Below are positions 39,176 to 49,500 of a DNA stretch of 64,000 bases, one piece after another. This DNA is from Branchiostoma floridae (taxonomy: Eukaryota; Chordata; Leptocardii; Amphioxiformes; Branchiostomatidae): assembly GCF_000003815.2 (NCBI RefSeq), contig NC_049986.1:7227165-7291164 (forward strand), in the 5' to 3' direction. Below the pieces are notes generated by a model. The model did not search any database. It had not been told where the DNA came from and saw only the letters and a list, made by a program, of their open reading frames with translations. The number at the start of each line of letters is the position of its first letter. Within the stretch, counting starts at the first letter, position 1. A program made the translations under genes and the position numbers.

Positions 39176-42019
39176 ATGGCATCCAACCTAAACAAGGCGT
39201 TTTTCTTCCTCTTTACCTGTTTGATCTTATCAGAGTCGATTCTCGCAACCGTGCTGTTGTCGGTGACCGTACCAGAGAACGCTCGCACGGGGGAGACTGT
39301 CCTTAACGTCGGGTCAGCAGTAGGGAAAAGTCTCGGTGAGGAAGCTCGCTGTGAAATCTTCGACGGGAACAAGAACGGACGCTTCCGTGTTGTTTATAGC
39401 ACACCCGACTGTGTGATCCAAGTTGCACGTCCGTTGGAATACAGCGTGGAGCCGACCTATAACCTCACGTTGAACGTCACTAGAAGGTCATCACCAGAGC
39501 AGCTGTATGTATATGTACATGTACGACTCCAAGACGTGGAGGGATATCCTCCTATTTATAACAACACCTGCGAAATGCCTATCCGGAGTGCGCAGCAGAA
39601 GAGTCGGTCAGGTGAGTTGATCTTCGACGTGAAAACGATGGCGGAAGCTGTAACCATACCTGGCGGAGTGGTTTATTACAATGACTACACGTTTATTGAA
39701 ACCCTATCTTCAGATGTTTACGCTTTCAGCTACACCACCTCAAATGACTGCACGGTAAAGGTTGTATCAGACGTCGGACATGCAGTACAAATCAGACAGT
39801 ATCAGGATCTTTGGAACGCAAACATGAGGTGCTTTAGATGTTTTCCTTCTCGATATAGCACGTCTAGCTTTCAATTTGGAATTCTTAACAGACATAGCGG
39901 GGCTCCTACGTGCACGTTTATCGAGAACAACGATCTGCCTATACCTCGGACTAAGTCACACTTTAGACTTGTCGCTTTGTTAACTCTAGCTTCAACAGGA
40001 AGCCATCAATTCACATGCGAGCTTCCTGACGACTTTTCTTTCACCACCAAACTTGGTACAGGCGTGATAGGTGAAATACTCCATCCTTCTGTTGAGGTTC
40101 ACTTCCAGCCGGTTGGATGTCCACCGGACAAATACGGCCTGTTGTGTGATCAAAATTGTACCTGTGAGAATGGCGCCCGCTGCCATGGGTTAAACGGGGC
40201 CTGTAAGTGTCAGCCTGGATGGCAAGGTGACGTCTGCGACATTCCTCACAGTACTGTTGTGATCACAGCGACACCTAGCGACTCGCGAAGGATTTACATC
40301 ACCGGCTCTGTAATTCTGCGTTGCAAGGCTTTCCATCTGACTGTCGAGAACATGATGTGGACATTTCCTAATAAAACAGAAAAGTGGCTGCAAGGAGCTG
40401 ACGAAGATCGGGTAAGGATCGAAAGCGTACAGTCCGAACACAACGGTACCTACGAATGTACTGTTGTAACAGACAAGAGGTGGATCTTTCGTACTAGTTA
40501 TGAGCTTCAAGCCGTCGCTTGTCCTCCAGACAAAACAGGCGAACTGTGTGCAGAGTCGTGCGACTGTCCGAGTGGTGCGAGCTGTGACAGGTGGGTTGGC
40601 TGTGTCTGTCCCCCAGGGTGGGCGGGAACCAGGTGTCAGACACCATGTCAAGCTGGTACATACGGGCAGGGGTGCAGCAGTGATTGCCGCTGTGAGAATC
40701 ACGCCAGGTGCGCTCCTATCGACGGCTGGTGTAACTGCACCGAGGGCTGGTTCGGCCGACACTGCAACATTCCCTGCCCCACTGGTCTGTACGGATGGAG
40801 ATGTCGGCACGACTGTGGCTGTAAGAACAACGCCACGTGTCACCACGTGGATGGAAGCTGCGCCTGCGAGCCGCCATGGACTGGACAGTTGTGTGACGTC
40901 ATGCAAACGGACACATCACCATTCCCGTTGCTACTCCAGATCTTAATACCGACGATACTGACCCTGCTGATCGTGGCAGCATTGATGGCACTCTACAAAA
41001 GGAACAGAGCTAATCTGGCGGGAGTTAATAATGCCACAGAGGAGGAGAAAAGGGCTCTCCTGGAACTAAGGAATATGGAAGAAGACCTGGCACAAAGTTT
41101 GCAGCCGGGTTGGCTCAACCGTTGGGAAAAGAGACCAAACGATCTGACTACGGGTGACTTGATCGGACTGGGTGCGTTTGCGCAGATCAGGAAGGGACAT
41201 CTCCGTACTGCTGGCGCTAAAGTCGCGGTAGCCGTGAAGTCCGTCCGAGGGGAAGACCGACAATTCTATCGAGCTTTCTGTCGGGAGGTCGCTTCACTCA
41301 TAGCCGTGCACCAAACAGATGGACATGCCAACATCATCAGGCTGTACGGAGTCATCACCAAGTCAACACCGAAGTGTATTCTCCTGGAATATGCTGCTAA
41401 GGGCGACCTCTCGTTGATTCTAAAACAGCAACCGAGACAGAATGGTGCTATCCCCTTGGGTGACCTCCTTCGCTATGCCGTCCACATATCATGTGCCCTG
41501 AAGGAGCTCCGACGTCTGCGCATCGCTCACGGTGACGTGGCCGCCCGAAACGTTCTCGTCAGCGGTGATGACGTAGCCAAACTTGCTGACTTTGGTCTGG
41601 CCCATGACGTATACACAGCTACTGCTTACGTTTCCGCTGACCATGAGGAGAAAGGGGCGGCCGAGCTCTTGCCTCTGAAGTGGATGGCTCTGGAGTCGCT
41701 GGAGTCTCGCAAGTTCACGTGCGAGAGCGACACGTGGTCGTTCGGCGTGCTGCTGTGGGAGATCGCCGCGTTCGGGGATGAACCCGTCTATGCGCACGAG
41801 ATCCAACTGAGTTGTCCCAGGTTGGTCGGGATCCTGAGACAGGGATATCGTCTGCAGAAACCACCCGGGTGTCCGGACAGACTGTATGACGTCATGAAGT
41901 CGTGTTGGCGGGAAGAACCGTCGACAAGACCTGAGCCGATAGAACTGGAGCAAAAGCTGACAGAATGTCGTCAAGAAATAGATCCCTTACTGGTTATGGA
42001 GAAGGAGACGTTAGTTTAG
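39176..42019 (+). CDS. Intronless receptor tyrosine kinase with cadherin-like, EGF-like and Ig domains
   Basis: 947 residues in one open frame. ATG at 39176 (context AAGATGG) precedes a signal peptide (1-24). Residues about 28-110 (VTVPENARTGETVLNV) look cadherin-like. EGF-like repeats lie at about 314-355 (CENGARCHGLNGACKC) and 448-575, with an Ig-like domain between (about 360-445, ending HNGTYECTV). A transmembrane helix is at about 582-602. The kinase spans about 655-930: glycine loop GLGAFAQIRKG, Lys688 in VAVKSV, HGDVAARN at 785-792, DFG at 805-807, then LPLKWMALES and SDTWSFGVLLWE. HGD replaces HRD, and the third glycine of the loop is Ala. Catalytic Asp, Asn, Lys and DFG remain, so activity is plausible. 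The EGF/Ig/kinase layout recalls Tie receptors, but the cadherin-like N-terminus does not. A candidate poly(A) signal AATAAA lies at 42907-42912. Confidence 0.9.
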   Translation: MASNLNKAFFFLFTCLILSESILATVLLSVTVPENARTGETVLNVGSAVGKSLGEEARCEIFDGNKNGRFRVVYSTPDCVIQVARPLEYSVEPTYNLTLNVTRRSSPEQLYVYVHVRLQDVEGYPPIYNNTCEMPIRSAQQKSRSGELIFDVKTMAEAVTIPGGVVYYNDYTFIETLSSDVYAFSYTTSNDCTVKVVSDVGHAVQIRQYQDLWNANMRCFRCFPSRYSTSSFQFGILNRHSGAPTCTFIENNDLPIPRTKSHFRLVALLTLASTGSHQFTCELPDDFSFTTKLGTGVIGEILHPSVEVHFQPVGCPPDKYGLLCDQNCTCENGARCHGLNGACKCQPGWQGDVCDIPHSTVVITATPSDSRRIYITGSVILRCKAFHLTVENMMWTFPNKTEKWLQGADEDRVRIESVQSEHNGTYECTVVTDKRWIFRTSYELQAVACPPDKTGELCAESCDCPSGASCDRWVGCVCPPGWAGTRCQTPCQAGTYGQGCSSDCRCENHARCAPIDGWCNCTEGWFGRHCNIPCPTGLYGWRCRHDCGCKNNATCHHVDGSCACEPPWTGQLCDVMQTDTSPFPLLLQILIPTILTLLIVAALMALYKRNRANLAGVNNATEEEKRALLELRNMEEDLAQSLQPGWLNRWEKRPNDLTTGDLIGLGAFAQIRKGHLRTAGAKVAVAVKSVRGEDRQFYRAFCREVASLIAVHQTDGHANIIRLYGVITKSTPKCILLEYAAKGDLSLILKQQPRQNGAIPLGDLLRYAVHISCALKELRRLRIAHGDVAARNVLVSGDDVAKLADFGLAHDVYTATAYVSADHEEKGAAELLPLKWMALESLESRKFTCESDTWSFGVLLWEIAAFGDEPVYAHEIQLSCPRLVGILRQGYRLQKPPGCPDRLYDVMKSCWREEPSTRPEPIELEQKLTECRQEIDPLLVMEKETLV

Positions 42020-43554
42020 ATAACTGAACAAAAATAGTACACTTATACAAGCATTGGCCAATCGAAAGGAGCGAAACATATGCCAGAGCAGAGGGAATAA
42101 GTACAGACTGCAAGGGGGAATGGCTCCTTCTGTTAACATTGATACTGAGTGTTGTTGTAAAAAGCCAAAGACTGCAATGTTTCGAATATTTTCTGTGGAA
42201 ATTTTTGTTTCAAAATTCAATCTCCTTACAAATGTATGCACCAAAGAACAAATGTGAATTTTCATAAATTGGACAAAGGAATTCACACGTATAATACCAA
42301 GGGATCTATGTGTCATACAGGAGTTTTTCAAGTTTGGGTTGGCTATATGATAACAAGGTTAATGACCTGCTTTTCCTCGGTGTATATGGTGTCATCAACC
42401 ACCTCATAAAACCAGCTTGTTCGCTCCGGTCACTCTGTGGTTTTATTCGGTGGGTATAGCAAAGGCCCTTGCGTTATGAAACCAAATACACCTCGGGGCG
42501 GGTCAGTAACCCTTACTAATTTTGCGCATCGGTGATGCAGATTCCCAAAGTACAAAGGAAATACATCAGGTCACTGGTATTTTCCACAACATATTGTAAT
42601 TATACAGGTGTACATGTACATTTTACAAGTGACATTGATAAACAGAAAAAAGAACTACACTGTTAACTACAGACTCCTGCATCAACTGTTAAAAGATTTC
42701 CTAAAAAGTAGTTACTCCAGCAACTGCATATGATTTTGGAAACGGTCAGATTTAATCTGTTAACAGTTATGAAATGTAGAATTTTAACCCCATTGCTAGG
42801 ACTGTAATAGAATACACAACATTTCTTGCCTAGGTATCAGAGGCTGTTTTATCCTGCAGTAAATATGATGATATCAGAGAGTATAGAAAAGAAGTTAGTG
42901 AGTCACAATAAAGCACAAATCTAACATACTCCTTGTTTGTACAGTGTGTAATGCATGGAATGCAATAGAACTGAGATATACGAGTGATATATGAGTGTGT
43001 TTTCTTAACTTAACTTCACCTAAGGCCTAGAAAAAAAATGTTGCGTTTCCTGTTTCAGTCTTGAAAAAAAAAAGGGTCAGTAGGTAGAGATTACCTTTTA
43101 TTCTTGTAATTTTTTTAAGCTGGCCAAAACTACAGTGTGACATATCACAATGCAGTTGAGCAAAGTAACCTGAAATGCATGAGGACACTAAGTGTCTTTT
43201 GATGTCAAACTTGAATGTTGTGCATAAGAAGCAGGCTGAATGAAAATTATAACGGGAAGCTATGTGACTATGTTTGGAAGGAGAGAGTGGACCTGGTCCG
43301 GGCAAGTAGCCCGCGACGATGATGATGTGACTCCACTGCCTACCTGTGACTCCACTGCCTACCCAAAACCTAAAGTCTACGGTCGGTAGGTTTTTGTAGG
43401 GTAGGTAGGGAAACAGGAAACACAACATTTTGTTTCCTAGGCCTAACTTTAAGAATTAATTAGAAACATATGCACAAGTGTTCAAAGATGCTGAGTATGT
43501 AAATTTGAAGTTCTGAATATTTAGAAAGAATTATAGGAGACATGGGAATTTCTG
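42020..43554. other. Convergent 3' regions of the kinase and C9orf78 genes
   Basis: Contains the kinase 3' UTR (candidate AATAAA at 42907) and the C9orf78 3' UTR on the minus strand (candidate AATAAA at 43102-43097). An imperfect inverted-repeat element lies at 42357-42513. Nothing else recognised. Confidence 0.5.
42357..42513. mobile_element. Small MITE-like element
   Basis: The left end AGGTTAATGACCTGC...CCTCGGTGTATATGG is mirrored by the right end CCAAATACACCTCGGGGCGG...GTCAGTAACCC. Arms about 30 bp, imperfect. It lies in the kinase 3' UTR. Confidence 0.5.
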
Positions 43555-46500
43555 CTAGAATCGTCTTGTCATCTGTTTCTTGAACTTCTCAAAGTGGAAG
43601 TCATCTGTAGCTCTTTCACCTGGCCTCTTCTTTGTCTGAGATGTTTCTGAGAAAATGAAAAAAAAAAAGATATCCTGATAGTGATATGGGCAAAGTTTGC
43701 AAACATATTGATCTAATATCAGCTGCTGTTTGTCTGTCTGTGTACAAGTTATCAGAACGGCTGGATGGATTGGTTTTATACTTGGTATGTTGGTGGGGTG
43801 TGATGAAAGCTGGAAGTGATTAGATTTGTATCTGTATCGACGTATCTGTCGATATAATCAATGTAATAATATCAGAAATCACCCCTATATCTGCGATATA
43901 TTGGAACAGGCATCGTGTTTTCAGTGTTTGTTAATCAGCTTATCCCCAAGCAGATGGTGAGGTGATTTGTTTGGCCAGTGATTGTCATGAACAGATGTCT
44001 TTTCTTTTTGGAACAGTTGGCACTGCAGGACAACTGTTTGCGGGTTTGGTAATCCCTTATCTGAACAGTTGACGTCGTATGGCAACTGGTTAAGGCATCT
44101 GTAACAGTTGACTCCTTAGAGCAACTGTTTGCCAATCCCGGACAATTTGAATATGATAATCAACTTTGTATTTATCTACTTGTGCCTTTGGGGACCTGTT
44201 GTGTTGGTATGTACTTGGATTATTATATATCTGGCATAAACTTGTCCCCGTAACCTATATGTAGGTATTGGCTGATGGACACTTTGTGTCTTATTGCTTG
44301 TGTTGAAGATCCTGATGTGTCGCATTTATTTCTAATGAATTCTGAAACATACTCTCTACCTTGCAAGTTGCCAGTACTATCATAACGTGATAATATAAAC
44401 ATCATAAAGATTCCTCACACCTGTTGCATGTTACAATAGTGCCCATGTGATACTATCCACATAAATAGTAGAAATAACACGAATATCATTACATACAAGT
44501 CATCATCAACAAATATAGAGTCGACAAAAAACACTCAATATTTCATGGAGGTATGAGGTCGCGGAACTCTAGTTTGGCTCTATCCTTTACACCAACCCAA
44601 AGTTATCTTACTATTCACATGAAAATCAACCACAACACCTTTGCTGTATGCATGCAATCTGACCACAGTCGAACTTTAACATTTACACTGAAGATGGTAT
44701 CTTTCTACAAGCATTTTCCTTTCTTTCTAACGTTAGGAAGGTTGTGAGCAGGATATTATATTCATTCTTGTGCATTTTGTGAATGGGTATAGGGTGTGTT
44801 TTTAAGAAAAGTGATGATGGAACAATATTCTTAAATGCCTTTCTTATATCGTAGCTTTCAGAAAAAAAGGCTCTCAGAGTGTTTTTCTACAAGTATTATC
44901 ATCTAATCATTCAAAATGATTACTCAATGCACTGTACAAATCTTGAAATGTTGTGTGGTTTTATTTTTGCAGTGCCTCGTCAAAATGAAACCATGACACT
45001 GCAGATGTGTATTTTCACGGTTACAGGATTGTTTCCATCGCAAACACAGTAAAAACATCCAATTCAATTTATTTGTTGCTTCTCGAATTTGCCTGTTCAT
45101 TTTTTTTCATTTTCATAGAAAAGAAAATTAAGGCCCGAGAAAAAATAGTACAGGTTTTGCTATCACAAACCTGTAAATATCGCCATTCAGAGCCACATAC
45201 ACATAATTTCAGTCTAAAAATAATGCTTTTTATTCAGGACATTAGTAACAAATCAAAGGAAGGATTTCCTTGTATTAAACATGCCATTAAACTCCTCAGG
45301 CTGCTGTTTTTTGTGTTATTCAAGCCATACATCTTCACCCCAGACCTTTTGAAAAAAAATTTTTTCGACCTGTCGGTACAATTTTTGTCTGAAATAATAC
45401 GAGAAGCAACAAATAAATTTGATGTGGCCTTACTACAAAATTACATTCTTACAAAAGCAAGTGAATTTACAGTACCTTCCATGATGGGGGGCTCAGTGTC
45501 CCCCACTTTAAGTGGGCGTGGTTTGGGTGCCTCTTGCTTCACCACCTTCTTGGTCTCGGTGTCCTCACGGTAAACTACGGGGAGTACAAAATGATGCCAT
45601 TAGTAACAAAGGCATTACAGGAACTAATTTTAAATATTAATCTACATGTCAGAAAGTTTTACCTTTAAGTTAGCATATGATAGTCCTATTCACATCTGTT
45701 GTGCTGTACATGCTACATGCTACATATGACAGTCCACATCTGTTGTTCTGTACATACTATGTATATGACAGTCCTACCCACATCTGTAGTGCTGTACATG
45801 CTACATATGGCAGTCCTACTCACATCTGTTGTGCTGTACACGCTACATATGGCAGTACATCTGTTGTGCTGCACAAGCTACATATGACAGTCCTACTCAC
45901 ACCTGTTGTGCTGCACATGCTACATATGACTGTACTACTCACATCTGCTGCGCTGTACATGCTACATATGACAGTCCTACTCACACCTGTTGTGCTGTAC
46001 GAGGGTGAGTCAGAAAGTAATTCAAGTGGTTTCATAACAGACTCGATTTTTAATCAATTGAGTTGAAATTTGGCACAAAAGTAGAGATATATGTCTTCTT
46101 GAGATTGAATGTTTTAGATTTGGTCTTTATCATTTTTTTGAGCAACTGAGTTGATTTCAAGATGAACACACCCTTGGTAGCTTGTCAGGCTATCAATTCC
46201 TCTAAATATGACCCACTGAAAATCACTGTAGGAGGTTGAAATTATACATGTATTATAATAATACCAAATGTCTCTATAGGTTGCGTGCCAATTTTTATCT
46301 CTAAACTCGTAATGGTTCTTTATTTACAGCTGCTAGGATGTGATAAGATGTGTTATAGAGCTGTTGGATTTATACGCGAATTCGTGAGTTGTTGGTAAAA
46401 AGACTACTTTTTTCATCAATCAAAAGAAACGAAACTTTACACAGTTATTAACTGTTTAAAGTCCAAAAAGTGTGCTAAGTTTCATTTCTCTTTGTTAATG

Positions 46501-49500
46501 GGAAAGAAGGCTACAGACAGTTTTAATCAAAACACCACAGATCTCATGACCCTGACGACCGCTTATACCTCACTCTATACCAGCAACGAAAAAAGAAAAA
46601 CTGCTCGGATTTCAGAGTTGAAATTAAGCATGTGGCTTATAGAAAAATGCAGCTTATTACATGTGCAGGCTCTGTCTCCTACAATAGCAAAAATTGGTTT
46701 AGGGAAATTCTTAATTGTACGTTAATTGGACCTCACTTTTCTTCTGACGGGATACCAAGGGTGTGGTCACCTTGAAAGCAGCTCAGTCACTCATAAAATA
46801 ATGAGCAACAAATTTAGATATTTCAACCTAAAAAGGAGATATGTCTTAACCTTTGTGCCAAATTTCAACTCATTCCATCAAAGAACGACTCTGTTATGAA
46901 ACCACTTGCATTACTTTCTGACTCACCCTCGTACATGCTACATATGACAGTCCTACACACATCTGTTGTGCTGTACATGACAGTCCTACACACATATGTT
47001 GTGCTGTACACACTACATGACAGTCCTACTTACATCTGTTGTGCTGTACATGCTATGTATGACAGTCCTACTCACATCTGTTGTGCTGTACATGCTACAC
47101 GTGACAGTCCTACTTTCATCTGTTGTGCTGTACATACTACATGACAGTCCTACTCACATCTGTTGTGCTATACATGCTACACGTGACAGTCCTACTTTCA
47201 TCTGTTGTGCTGTACATACTACATGACAGTCCTACTCACATCTGTTGTGCTATACGTGCTACATATGACAGTCCTACTCACATCTGTTGTGCTGTACATA
47301 GTTGACAGCCATGTTGACAGGTACAAAGGATGTTCCCTTGTCCCTTTTCTTCCTCATCTGCTCCTGAAGTCTCTGCTTGGCATCTTCAGTGGCTTCAATA
47401 TTCCTTATCTTCTCTCTGGAAAAAGTATGGACCACACATTAATTTTACATCTGCACTATCAACTCTAGTATTGTATCAGCAATAAATACAAACATCATAA
47501 TTTATGATTAGTGAGTAAACATTTGGCCCCAGTATTGCTATGCTCATCTACACTACATGACACTAAACTACACTACAATATACTGTACACTACACGTACA
47601 CTACACTAGGCTACATCACAGTTCACTATAGGGGTGGGTACCGGTACAGAAGATTCAGGTCCAGGTCCGGGCATGGACCTAATCCTCTGGACCTGATTCA
47701 GTATGTGAAAACTTTTGGATAGATGATACTCAAAACAATGGTCCATTTTGCAACAAGGAAATCTGTTTTTGTGGACTAAGGTGTTCTAATATCCTACAAG
47801 GCCTCTGTATGACTGCCTCTGTACGACTGATTATAAAACTTGGTAGAAATGACTATAGACTCTACTCTACTTCGCTCTTGTTATTTTCTTCGACTGGTAA
47901 GCCAAAATGTGTGATTACCTGATCACATAATCTGTTCATTTTCCAATAGGTCCAACATCCGGTCGACTGAATTTTTTTCAGGTCCGTTTTTTCTTGACTG
48001 GTCCATTAAGAAAAAATGGTTTTGTACCGGTACACCGGTACACTGGTACCCCTAGTTCACTACACTTAAACTTTCATTATATTACATTACACTACACTTA
48101 CTACACAACACACAACACTACACACTACGCTACACTACATAGTTTCAGCAGGGTTTCACTTACTGTATCCCAAGATCCACCTCCGGTATCCCGCTCAGCA
48201 TCTGATTGGACAACATCTCCTCGGACCTGGTAGATGTGGCAGCCTTCAGAACAGAGCAAAAGTCAGTACGTTCCACAAGCCCAGAGCTCGCATGTTTCTG
48301 GCATGTTTTTTAAAGCACAAAGATTACAAAGCCACTAACAACCTAATAAACATTCCAAACTATGGTATGTAAATATACTGTAGATTGTTAAATGGTTGTG
48401 AAAGAGATCAAATGGACAATGACCAATAATGATACACATTGAAACTGTCTATGAAATGTGTACTGCAAAATGTTTTCTTTAGCAAAAGGTTATTTAGCCA
48501 TTGTATGGATGATATAGAAAAAGAATGTTTATCCATGAGTAAGACCCCGTTCACACTCAAAAAAATGAAGCGGCTTCAACGTCGAAGCCGCTTCAACGGG
48601 CAAGCCGCTTCAAAAAAATTACGTTCACACTCATTTCAGACAATCCGATTAATCGCACACAATTCCATACCTGGACTTCAGGTACTTTTTTACAACATTG
48701 TTTGTAGGTTTTCTCAAACCCACTCTTAATAGTCTTATATCATGATCCAGAGAGAAAGCTGTTCAAAGATATGCTTGTTTTTTGAGATTTTGTTTTAGCT
48801 TGCTGTGTTTCCTCTCTCTTCGCGTGATAATTAAAACTTTGTTTGCTTCCCATTCCACTTGCCTTGACCCTACAGCGATTTTGTTTTCTTTCCAGACATT
48901 ATCATTGGGCACAAAAATCAGTAACGTGAGCAAACCTGTCAGTGTGGCGTGTGTTCCTGCTCCCGATACCTGGATATATAACCTCCAACAGGGGGCAAAT
49001 CGGAAATTTGCATAGAATCTATCCCACGTTGCGTTCACACTCGCGATTTCAGCCAAGAGGCTTGTTCACAAGTGTCTCAAACTACCTCCCAGGGATGGAT
49101 TGAAAACGAGCCGGATCGGTGAAAATCCAAGCCGCTTGGAGCGTTCACATTCAAGAAAACGATCCGGATCAAGCGGCTTCGACATTGAAGCCGCTTCATT
49201 TTTTTGAGTGTGAACGGGGTCTAAGTGAGTGAGTGAGTGGGTGCGTGCATGATTGAGTGAGTGTGAGTAAGTGAGTGCTTGAGTGAGTGGGTAGGTGGGT
49301 GAGTGAGTGCATGAGTTAGTGAGTGGGTGTGAGTGAGTGGGTGTGAGTGAGTAAGTGAGTGAGTAAGTGAGTGAGTGAATGAGTGAGTGAGTGAGTGAGC
49401 GAGCGAGCGAGAGAGTGAGTGAGTGATTACAGATTTAAAGACAAAAGAAAATCCAACCTTACCTTTAATCTGTCTGGTAGTTCATACAGCAAGTCTTCAG

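Noticed and set aside
40190-40906. 238-residue minus-strand open frame in the kinase gene
   Set aside because: Shadow of the EGF/Ig-coding region of the receptor kinase; no domain and no splice logic.
45677-47305. Repeat proteins such as CCTCYMTVLLTSVVLYMLH units
   Set aside because: Antisense translation of the splice-junction minisatellite of C9orf78.
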